Shown: positions 1 through 4,364 of the stretch, one piece after another
Position numbering within the stretch: position 1 is the first letter of the stretch
Layout of the letters: each line of letters begins with the position of its first letter
Assembly: GCA_002310015.1 (NCBI GenBank)
Contig: DBYQ01000065.1
Coordinates: 17,645 to 24,894, forward strand
Direction of reading: 5' to 3'
Length of the DNA stretch: 7,250 nucleotides
Source of the DNA: Bacteroidales bacterium UBA1182
Lineage (GTDB): Bacteria > Bacteroidota > Bacteroidia > Bacteroidales > Bacteroidaceae
Position numbers and translations under genes: made by a program
The notes under the pieces: model-generated
The model's input: the letters and a program-made list of their open reading frames with translations, nothing else
What the model was told of the DNA's origin: nothing
Databases searched by the model: none

Positions 1-50
1 GCCTTCTTCTTGAAAGCATCCTGTATCACATCAAATCTAAGTTCACTCAT
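1..50 (-). CDS. N-terminus of probable type III glutamine synthetase (partial, cut by window edge)
   Basis: An ATG at 50-48 opens a frame reading MSELRFDVIQDAFKKK and running off the left edge of the window. Seen: only these 16 codons, preceded by an A-rich untranslated stretch typical of Bacteroidota starts. The pattern LRF-x-V-x(3)-AF-x-KK resembles the N-termini I know from GlnN-type (GSIII) glutamine synthetases of Bacteroidales, which make glutamine from glutamate, ammonium and ATP in the cytoplasm. The neighbours fit: asnB lies directly upstream on the same strand and an ammonium transporter lies 6.7 kb away. The gene has its own promoter, Asn-rich leader ORF and terminator (97-368), so it is probably controlled by attenuation. 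Identification from 16 residues is an inference; another nitrogen-related enzyme is possible. Confidence 0.5.
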   Translation of the reverse strand, partial: MSELRFDVIQDAFKKK

Positions 51-96
51 AATTGTATTGTTTTAGTGTTTTTGTTCTTGTTAATTATTAAAGACG

Positions 97-124
97 AAAG
101 GCCAGTCCAAGCGGGCCAGCCTTT
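97..124 (-). terminator. Attenuator hairpin between the Asn-rich leader ORF and the glutamine-synthetase-like gene
   Basis: On the minus strand the arms AAAGGCTGGCCC and GGACTGGCCTTT enclose a 4-nt loop (GCTT). They pair over 12 positions, with two G-U wobbles and one A-C mismatch. The sequence that follows is only moderately U-rich (CGTCTTTAATAATT), so termination may be partial. The hairpin lies 38 bp after the leader ORF stop and 46 bp before the ATG at 50, so it can only affect readthrough into the downstream gene. Its 5' arm contains GGCTGG, complementary to CCAGCC inside the leader ORF. Confidence 0.6.
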
Positions 125-177
125 ATGTTTGTTTTGAAAGATTTTTAGTTTTATCGTTTGGCTTACTCCCCGGCTGG
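116..177 (-). promoter_or_regulatory. Predicted antiterminator pairing of the glutamine-synthetase-like gene
   Basis: The leader ORF codons 43-44 (CCA GCC, plus-strand 172-177) are the exact reverse complement of GGCTGG in the 5' arm of the attenuator (plus-strand 116-121). Pairing the two would break the terminator. The hexamer sits three codons before the leader stop. A ribosome that finishes the leader would cover it and let the terminator form. A ribosome stalled at Asn codons 25-32 would leave it free. The complementarity is seen directly; the mechanism is inferred by analogy with amino-acid operon attenuators. Only six base pairs support it. Confidence 0.45.
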
Positions 178-303
178 AGAGAGATAAGCCTGATGTCCGG
201 TAAAACGGTTCCAGTTGCCGGAATTATTATTCCCGGCATTACGCTTAGGGTTGAAACCAACCTCCAGAGCATATACAGAACCATATCCTTTCAACACTTT
301 CAT
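163..303 (-). CDS. Asn-rich leader peptide (46 aa) upstream of the glutamine-synthetase-like gene
   Basis: This short ORF starts at ATG 303-301 and stops at TAA 165-163. Asn occurs at residues 18, 22, 25, 26, 27, 30 and 32, within the segment FNPKRNAGNNNSGNWN; the C-terminus reads LSPAGE. I recognise no protein family. It begins 33 bp after a perfect Bacteroidota -7 box and is followed by an intrinsic-terminator-like hairpin and then the glutamine-synthetase-like start, so its likely job is to be translated as a sensor, not to make a working protein. Slow decoding of the Asn codons when charged tRNA-Asn is scarce should let RNA polymerase read through the attenuator. The asnB gene upstream has a leader of the same design but unrelated peptide sequence. 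Too short for default gene callers. Confidence 0.65.
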   Translation of the reverse strand: MKVLKGYGSVYALEVGFNPKRNAGNNNSGNWNRFTGHQAYLSPAGE

Positions 304-336
304 GCCTTTGCTTGTCTTTATGTTTCAAAAACGATG

Positions 337-368
337 CAAAAGTAGCAATAAATGTTGCAATTTGAAAA
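337..368 (-). promoter_or_regulatory. Promoter of the Asn-rich leader and the glutamine-synthetase-like gene
   Basis: The minus strand has TACTTTTG (plus-strand 337-344), a full match to the Bacteroidota -7 consensus TAnnTTTG. At 20-nt spacing lies TTTT (365-368), one mismatch from the -33 box TTTG. Transcription would start near 330, about 27 nt before the leader ATG at 303. The site lies in the gap after asnB, so the downstream gene can be transcribed independently of asnB. Confidence 0.6.
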
Positions 369-409
369 CTATTTCTCATATTTTTTTCTCAAAATGACAT
401 TAAAAAAAT

Positions 410-425
410 GTTTATTACAGCAAAC
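410..425 (-). terminator. Weak candidate terminator of asnB
   Basis: Sixteen bases after the asnB stop codon, the minus strand can form a short hairpin (GTTT / AAAC with an 8-nt loop), followed by ATTTTTTTAA. The U tract is good, but the stem has only four A/T-rich pairs plus one G-C. Transcription may instead continue into the next leader region. Confidence 0.25.
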
Positions 426-440
426 CGATATTTAAAAGGC

Positions 441-2135
441 TTATTTGTAAGCGTTTTCGTGAACATCTTTCACTGCACGTCCGCTAGGATCGTTCAGTTT
501 GCTGAAACTTGCATCCCACTTCAGGGCCTCAGCAGTAGAGCAAGCTACGCTTGGCACGCTGGGTACGCACTTGGCTGCTGATGCGCTTGGGAAATGCTCC
601 TCAAATATAGAGCGGTAGTAGTACTCCTCCTTGTTCATGGGGGTGTTGATGGGGAACCTCTCTGCTGCATGAGCCATCTGCTCATCAGATACTGCAGATG
701 CGGTGATCTCCTTCAGGGAGTCAATCCAGCTGTACCCCACTCCGTCACTGAACTGCTCCTTCTGGCGCCATGCAACGCTCTCAGGCAGCATATCGGCAAA
801 AGCCTCACGTACCACACGTTTCTCAATCTCATGGCCCGGGCACATCTTGGCTGCGGGGTTCATTCGCATGGCCACATCCAGGAACTCCTTGTCCAGGAAC
901 GGTACGCGACCCTCAACGCCCCATGCTGCCAGTGACTTGTTGGCACGCAGGCAGTCATACAGGTGCAGCTTGGAGAGCTTACGTACGGTCTCCTCATGGA
1001 ATGCCTGGGCATCGGGAGCCTTGTGGAAATAGAGATAACCTCCAAACACCTCATCGGCACCCTCACCGCTAAGTACCATCTTGATACCCATGCTGCGTAT
1101 CACGCGGGCAAGCAGATACATAGGTGTGCTGGCGCGTACTGTGGTAACATCATAAGTCTCAATGAAGTAGATCACGTCACGGATAGCATCCAGACCCTCC
1201 TGGACGGTATAGTTGATTTCATGATGTACGGTACCAATGTGATCAGCCACCTCACGGGCCTTGGCCAGATCAGGCGCACCCTTAAGACCCACTGCAAATG
1301 AGTGCAGACGCGGCCACCAGGCCTCCTGCTGGTCATCAGTCTCAATACGGCGTGCAGCGTTTTTCTTTGCTATGGCCGATATCACGGAGCTGTCCAGACC
1401 ACCTGACAGGAGCACTCCGTAAGGAACATCACTCATAAGCTGACGCTTTACTGCAGCCTCAAGAGCCTTACGCAGCTCAGCCACATCGGCCTTGTTATCC
1501 TTAACGGCATCATACTTGAACCAGTCACGGGTGTACCAGCGCTCCACATGTCCGGCGCGGCTGCTCAGGAAATGTCCCGGCAGGAACGGCTCATACTCAG
1601 TGCAGATACCCTCCAGCGCCTTGAGTTCACTGGCCACGCAGATATGACCCTGCGCATCCTTACCTATATAAAGAGGTATGACGCCTATCGGGTCACGAGC
1701 CACCAGATACTCGTCACGCTCAGCATCATACAGGGCAAAGGCAAAAATGCCGTTCAATCTCTCAAGCATACGGATAAAATCCTCCTGGCTGCCGCCTGCA
1801 CGGACAGCATCGCGGTAAAGCGCCAGGATAACCTCGCAGTCACTGCCGGTACTGAACGTGTATCGGCCCTCATACTCACGGCGTATTGCCTGATGGTTGT
1901 ATATCTCACCGTTAACGGCCAGCACCTGCAGACGGTCCTCACTGAACAGAGGCTGACCGCCAGACTGGGGATCAACTATACTCAGACGCTCATGAGCCAG
2001 GATGGCAGAGCCACCGCACCAGATACCGCTCCAGTCGGGACCGCGATGACGTATCCTACGACTCATTTCCAATGCCTGCTGTCGGAGCTGCTCTGACTGC
2101 TTCTTAATCCTGAAGATTGAAACTATTCCACACAT
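441..2135 (-). CDS. asnB: Asparagine synthetase B, glutamine-hydrolysing
   Basis: This is a 564-residue cytoplasmic enzyme that makes asparagine from aspartate, glutamine and ATP. The N-terminal class II glutaminase domain (about 1-200) starts MCGIV, with Cys2 as the N-terminal nucleophile after Met removal, and has RHRGPD (29-34), NGEIYN (75-80) and GSDCE (97-101). The C-terminal synthetase domain carries the ATP-binding PP-loop SGGLDSS (244-250) and further on SGEGADEVFGGY and GVEGRVPFLD. Length is close to E. coli AsnB (about 554), so it is complete. The ATG at 2135 is fixed by the need for Cys2, with an A-rich stretch just before it. Upstream lie a promoter, a 36-codon Asn/Gln-rich leader ORF and a strong terminator hairpin, so expression is probably attenuated according to Asn supply. 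Downstream lies a glutamine-synthetase-like gene on the same strand. Confidence 0.96.
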   Translation of the reverse strand: MCGIVSIFRIKKQSEQLRQQALEMSRRIRHRGPDWSGIWCGGSAILAHERLSIVDPQSGGQPLFSEDRLQVLAVNGEIYNHQAIRREYEGRYTFSTGSDCEVILALYRDAVRAGGSQEDFIRMLERLNGIFAFALYDAERDEYLVARDPIGVIPLYIGKDAQGHICVASELKALEGICTEYEPFLPGHFLSSRAGHVERWYTRDWFKYDAVKDNKADVAELRKALEAAVKRQLMSDVPYGVLLSGGLDSSVISAIAKKNAARRIETDDQQEAWWPRLHSFAVGLKGAPDLAKAREVADHIGTVHHEINYTVQEGLDAIRDVIYFIETYDVTTVRASTPMYLLARVIRSMGIKMVLSGEGADEVFGGYLYFHKAPDAQAFHEETVRKLSKLHLYDCLRANKSLAAWGVEGRVPFLDKEFLDVAMRMNPAAKMCPGHEIEKRVVREAFADMLPESVAWRQKEQFSDGVGYSWIDSLKEITASAVSDEQMAHAAERFPINTPMNKEEYYYRSIFEEHFPSASAAKCVPSVPSVACSTAEALKWDASFSKLNDPSGRAVKDVHENAYK

Positions 2136-2189
2136 AGTAATTATTGTTTTTTGTTATTGTTTTCTGTTCTCTGCTCTGGCATATCAAAC

Positions 2190-2222
2190 AAAAAAAAGAC
2201 TGATCAGATTGACCAGTCTTTT
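2190..2222 (-). terminator. Strong attenuator terminator between the Asn-rich leader ORF and asnB
   Basis: On the minus strand AAAAGACTGGTCA and TGATCAGTCTTTT pair over 13 positions (one G-U wobble) around a 3-nt loop (ATC). The run of eight T (plus-strand 2190-2197) includes the end of the 3' arm. This is a textbook Rho-independent terminator. It sits 28 bp after the leader ORF stop and 54 bp before the asnB ATG, with no other gene for it to end, so it must control readthrough into asnB. Confidence 0.85.
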
Positions 2223-2268
2223 ATGTTTTGTTCTGTATATACCTGAATGATTAGCTTTCCCGCTGGTC
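2211..2268 (-). promoter_or_regulatory. Predicted antiterminator pairing of the asnB leader
   Basis: Leader codons 32-33 (GAC CAG, plus-strand 2263-2268) are the exact reverse complement of CTGGTC in the 5' arm of the attenuator (plus-strand 2211-2216). If a ribosome stalls in the Asn/Gln run (codons 11-24), this hexamer is exposed and can pair, disrupting the terminator. If the ribosome reaches the stop at codon 37, it covers the hexamer and the terminator forms. The complementarity is seen; the switch is inferred. The pairing is short and spans about 46 nt of loop. Confidence 0.5.
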
Positions 2269-2361
2269 TAAAGGAGTAACCATCCGAACCTGATTATTAT
2301 TCTGGTTCTGATTATTATTCTGATTATTATTGGCTACTATGTAAACCAAACCTTTAGACAT
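2251..2361 (-). CDS. asnB leader peptide (36 aa, Asn/Gln-rich attenuator ORF)
   Basis: This ORF starts at ATG 2361-2359 and stops at TAA 2253-2251. Residues 11-24 read NNNQNNNQNQNNNQ, giving ten Asn and four Gln in fourteen codons; a fifth Gln is residue 33. Nine of the ten Asn codons are AAT, all the Gln codons CAG. The flanks read MSKGLVYIVA and VRMVTPLDQRES. It starts about 23 bp after a Bacteroidota-type -7 box, and a strong terminator and then asnB follow on the same strand. A peptide made of the very product (Asn) and nitrogen donor (Gln) of the downstream enzyme is the hallmark of a ribosome-stalling attenuator. It is far too short for routine gene calling. The peptide itself probably has no further function. 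Confidence 0.85.
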   Translation of the reverse strand: MSKGLVYIVANNNQNNNQNQNNNQVRMVTPLDQRES

Positions 2362-2384
2362 ATCTCGTTTTGCTAATTACGGTG

Positions 2385-2416
2385 CGAATTTAAGCACACT
2401 TTTTCTATCCACCAAA
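2385..2416 (-). promoter_or_regulatory. asnB: asnB promoter (Bacteroidota type)
   Basis: On the minus strand TTTG (plus-strand 2413-2416) is followed after exactly 20 nt by TAAATTCG (2385-2392), which has one mismatch to TAnnTTTG. This predicts transcription starting near 2378, about 17 nt before the leader-peptide ATG. The position supports the leader ORF being transcribed from its start. Confidence 0.6.
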
Positions 2417-2424
2417 TCATTTGG
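2412..2424. promoter_or_regulatory. Palindrome overlapping the asnB -33 box
   Basis: CCAAAT-C-ATTTGG is a perfect inverted repeat with 6-bp arms around one base, and its left arm contains the -33 element of the asnB promoter. A regulator bound here would block or recruit RNA polymerase. No regulator is known to me for this site, and a 6-bp-arm palindrome in A/T-rich DNA can arise by chance. Confidence 0.25.
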
Positions 2425-2466
2425 CAAGAAAATATCACTTTATCACAAAAATTTTTTCTGCACTTA

Positions 2467-2507
2467 CATTTTGACACCTTTATATATAATAGCGCAGCAT
2501 TTTGACA
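2467..2507. repeat. Direct repeat CATTTTGACA, two copies 31 bp apart
   Basis: The decamer CATTTTGACA occurs at 2467-2476 and 2498-2507. The spacing is about three helical turns, so both copies face the same side of the DNA. They lie upstream of the asnB promoter (about 50-90 bp from the -33 box), a position where activators often bind. The regulatory role is only a guess. Confidence 0.3.
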
Positions 2508-2510
2508 GAA

Positions 2511-2542
2511 GTGACACAATAGGGACTGTCCCCCTGGGTCAC
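2511..2542 (-). repeat. Dispersed palindromic repeat copy R1
   Basis: This copy has an imperfect palindrome with outer arms GTGACACA and TGGGTCAC around a core GGGACTGTCCCC, in the reverse orientation to most other copies. It lies 7 bp beyond the stop codon of the CatA-like gene. It can form an RNA hairpin, but no T tract follows it, so it may protect the 3' end of the mRNA more than terminate it. Confidence 0.8.
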
Positions 2543-2549
2543 AATTCCA

Positions 2550-3167
2550 TTATATCGTATTAATTGTCTTTTGAAGTTCTTCCAGAAAACGGGCGGCTTG
2601 GCAACCGTCCATCTGGGCGTGGTGGAACTGGAAGGAGATGGGCAAAGTTGTCTTGAGCCAGCCTTTGCGGTATCTGCCCCACGCCACAAAGGGATTGTTG
2701 AAGATGCCGCTATACTGATTGACGAGGCTGTCCAGTTCCGTGCCCGTGACAGCCGATGTGCCCACGATCACGGCTTCATCATCCAATATGTCCTGACAGG
2801 TCTGGCTGATGGTCTCTGTAAGATGCAGGTAATTGGCATTAAACGCCTCCAGATCATCGCTGACGGCAACATCGCAGAAACTCAGTCCACCCTTTACGTT
2901 GTTCGCTATTACGTTGATGGCCATGCGGTCATATTTGTATAGTTTCCCATTCTGGGGCAACATGTAAAACTCCTCAATCTTTGATGCAGCACGGCCGATG
3001 CACCAGCACAGCAACATATTGAACTTCATTCCGCGCCTACGGCTCACCTTGCGCAGCCGCGTTACGTCAAACGTCTTAGTGAGCGTCACCATCGGCATAG
3101 GTGACTTAGTCCACAGCTCAAATGCGATGGCTCTATTGGTATCCTTGGGATTTATTTCCTGTTTCAT
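2550..3167 (-). CDS. Chloramphenicol acetyltransferase-like (CatA family) acyltransferase
   Basis: This 205-residue protein has the CAT-family active-site motif HHAQMDG at 182-188. His183 corresponds to the general base and Asp187 to the structural Asp of classical CATs. Members are trimers that move an acetyl group from acetyl-CoA to a hydroxyl group. Length is close to the 206-219 residues of known CATs, so the gene is complete; ATG 3167 is the natural start, 6 bp after the stop of an exonuclease remnant (probably the same transcript). The region matching the PW-x-SFTSFD block of resistance CATs reads TSAVTGTELDSL. Such divergent CatA-like proteins are common in Bacteroidota chromosomes, and their substrate is mostly unknown. 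Chloramphenicol resistance should not be assumed. Confidence 0.85.
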   Translation of the reverse strand: MKQEINPKDTNRAIAFELWTKSPMPMVTLTKTFDVTRLRKVSRRRGMKFNMLLCWCIGRAASKIEEFYMLPQNGKLYKYDRMAINVIANNVKGGLSFCDVAVSDDLEAFNANYLHLTETISQTCQDILDDEAVIVGTSAVTGTELDSLVNQYSGIFNNPFVAWGRYRKGWLKTTLPISFQFHHAQMDGCQAARFLEELQKTINTI

Positions 3168-3173
3168 TATTTC

Positions 3174-3492
3174 TTATAGTATTTCTCTTGCTATCCAGGC
3201 ACAGGCTTCAGCATCAGCAAGCGCGTGGTGGTGATTCTCTAAGCAGTAGCCGCAGGCTGCTGCGACGGTTTGCAGCTGGTGGTTCTCCAGATCCGGGAGC
3301 ACTCGCCGTGAAACACAGAGGGTATCATAGAACTCATAATCTGGGTAATCCATCTGATAAACACGGAAGACGGACTTCAAGCAGCCTTCATCAAACGGTT
3401 TCCCCATCACGAACAACGACCACACCTACTGAACAAACAGAAATGCGCTCATTATTAGCTGTTTCAAAGTCTATTGCCGCAAAATCTCTCAT
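3174..3492 (-). pseudogene. Internally deleted, frameshifted DEDDh 3'-5' exonuclease (DnaQ-like)
   Basis: An ATG at 3492-3490 opens MRDFAAIDFETAN..., including the ExoI motif D-x-E (IDFETAN), and continues as VCSVGVVVVRDGE until a TGA at 3391. In the overlapping frame the protein resumes as KPFDEGCLKSVFRVYQ, which is the ExoII region (normally N-x-x-FD). It runs to the ExoIII block NHHHALADAEA and ends at 3174. In intact relatives about 50-60 residues separate these parts; here they are missing and the frame is broken near 3395-3410. A catalytic Asn of ExoII appears lost. The remnant is very probably non-functional. It is followed after 6 bp by the CatA-like gene. A deletion in the assembly is an alternative to a real mutation. 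Confidence 0.75.
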
Positions 3493-3533
3493 CTCTTAAG
3501 CTCACAATTTGTTTGTTCGTCATAAAGTTTAGA

Positions 3534-3541
3534 CAAATGTA
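3534..3541 (-). promoter_or_regulatory. Candidate -7 box for the exonuclease remnant / CatA-like operon
   Basis: The minus strand reads TACATTTG, a full match to TAnnTTTG, 41 bp before the exonuclease ATG at 3492. No TTTG is found at the usual 19-21-bp distance; the nearest (in the repeat edge) is 14 nt away. The call therefore rests on one box. Confidence 0.35.
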
Positions 3542-3550
3542 CGCAAAAAA

Positions 3551-3580
3551 TGGCACAAAGGGGACAGTCCCCCTGTGCCA
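3551..3580 (+). repeat. Dispersed palindromic repeat copy R2
   Basis: TGGCACA and TGTGCCA form the outer arms around the core GGGGACAGTCCCC. One extra base in the left arm is the only break in the palindrome. Unlike the other copies it lies between two divergent genes, not at a 3' end. Its right arm holds a TGTG that fits the -33 position of the SGNH hydrolase promoter. Confidence 0.85.
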
Positions 3581-3605
3581 CCTTATGTTTTTTTGTGTAA
3601 CTTTA
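3574..3605 (+). promoter_or_regulatory. Candidate promoter of the SGNH hydrolase gene
   Basis: TGTG (3574-3577) and TAACTTTA (3598-3605) are 20 nt apart and each has one mismatch to the Bacteroidota TTTG / TAnnTTTG consensus. Transcription would start near 3612, about 20 nt before the chosen ATG. The -33 box lies inside repeat R2. Confidence 0.4.
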
Positions 3606-3632
3606 CCGCATCAAATATAATTGACAATGATT

Positions 3633-4292
3633 ATGAGAAAACTGTTTTCAATTGTGCTTATGGCTATGGCCGTTATGGCAACATCAGCCCAGACTAAGAA
3701 AGTTTCTATCCTGGGTGACTCTTACTCCACATTCCAGGGCGTGAACCCTGAGGGTTACAATCCGTTCTATCCAAATGACCGCAATGATGTGACAGAGGTT
3801 AGCCAGACTTGGTGGGACCTTTACATCAAGGCTAAGGGATATGTGCTTGAAAAGAATGATTCATGGGGCGGCACAACCATCTGTGGCACTGGATATGGCC
3901 GTATGGATGCTTCACGTAACAACTTCATCTCACGCGTTGACAAGCTGGGCAACCCGGATATAATCTTTGTTTTTGGCGGCACCAACGATGCATGGGCACG
4001 TGCTCCAATGGGCGAGTACCAGTATTCAGACTGGACCAAGGATGACTGCAAGAATTTCCGTCCGGCTCTGGCATGCCTGCTGGATATGCTCAAGAAACAG
4101 TATCCCAAGGCTGAGCTCTACTCTATCCTGAACTCTGAGCTGAATGAAGATGTCAACGAGTCCATGCGTGAAGTCTGCAAGCACTACGGCGTACAGCTTA
4201 TTGAACTGCACGACATAGAAAAACAGAATGGCCATCCATCCATAAGCGGAATGAAGGCCATCTGTGATCAGCTGCTTGAAGCTATAAAGTGA
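3633..4292 (+). CDS. Secreted SGNH/GDSL hydrolase
   Basis: From ATG 3633 the protein has 219 residues. A signal peptide covers about 1-20 (MRKLF, hydrophobic core, then ATSAQ), so it acts in the periplasm or outside. SGNH motifs are seen in order: GDSYS with nucleophile Ser30, a Gly-rich block II (SWGG, 77-80), GGTND with Asn118, and NGHPS with His201. Three residues before this His, where many SGNH enzymes have Asp, there is Gln198, so it may work with a Ser-His dyad. Families of this type remove acyl groups from sugars or lipids; the substrate here is unknown, but the neighbouring secreted alpha-galactosidase suggests glycan work. In-frame ATG 3627 and TTG 3621 are alternative starts; 3633 gives the cleanest signal peptide. 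Its TGA stop lies inside repeat R3. It converges with the GH27 gene. Confidence 0.85.
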   Translation: MRKLFSIVLMAMAVMATSAQTKKVSILGDSYSTFQGVNPEGYNPFYPNDRNDVTEVSQTWWDLYIKAKGYVLEKNDSWGGTTICGTGYGRMDASRNNFISRVDKLGNPDIIFVFGGTNDAWARAPMGEYQYSDWTKDDCKNFRPALACLLDMLKKQYPKAELYSILNSELNEDVNESMREVCKHYGVQLIELHDIEKQNGHPSISGMKAICDQLLEAIK

Positions 4293-4320
4293 CCCAAAGG
4301 GGACAGTCCCCAATGTGTCC
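4289..4320 (+). repeat. Dispersed palindromic repeat copy R3
   Basis: The copy begins GTGACCC, has the core GGGGACAGTCCCC and a diverged right arm (AATGTGTCC). The TGA stop codon of the SGNH hydrolase is part of its first bases (4290-4292). It is followed 6 bp later by copy R4 in the same orientation. Confidence 0.8.
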
Positions 4321-4326
4321 AAAAAA

Positions 4327-4358
4327 TGGCCCAAAGGGGACAGTCCCCTTTGGGTCAC
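4327..4358 (+). repeat. Dispersed palindromic repeat copy R4, likely bidirectional terminator
   Basis: CCCAAAGGGGAC and GTCCCCTTTGGG (4330-4341 and 4343-4354) form a perfect inverted repeat around a single A, the best palindrome of the family here. On the plus strand TCACTTTTTG follows; on the minus strand CCATTTTTTGG follows. The hairpin lies between the converging SGNH hydrolase and GH27 genes, ending 6 bp beyond the GH27 stop codon. It is well placed to terminate both. Confidence 0.85.
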
Positions 4359-4364
4359 TTTTTG

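Noticed and set aside
215..397. 60-codon open frame on the plus strand
   Set aside because: It overlaps the promoter and Asn-rich leader ORF of the other strand, has no promoter and has no protein-like pattern.
1548..2096. 182-codon open frame on the plus strand
   Set aside because: It lies fully antisense to asnB, whose domains and motifs are unmistakable; it has no recognisable motif and is a shadow of asnB codon usage.
2291..2328. ATT-rich trinucleotide pattern, seeming microsatellite
   Set aside because: It is the complement of the Asn (AAT) and Gln (CAG) codons of the asnB leader ORF, in frame and broken by CAG/AAC codons, so coding explains it better.
2571..2942. 123-codon open frame on the plus strand
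   Set aside because: It is antisense to the CatA-like gene that carries the HHAQMDG motif; no independent support.
2550..3167. Antibiotic resistance determinant (chloramphenicol)
   Set aside because: The family motif is there, but the substrate-site block differs from resistance CATs, and no mobile resistance context is seen; only a family call is justified.
4026..4358. Open frame on the minus strand across the SGNH hydrolase 3' end and repeats R3-R4
   Set aside because: It is antisense to a well-supported gene and reads through the palindromic repeats; no motif supports it.
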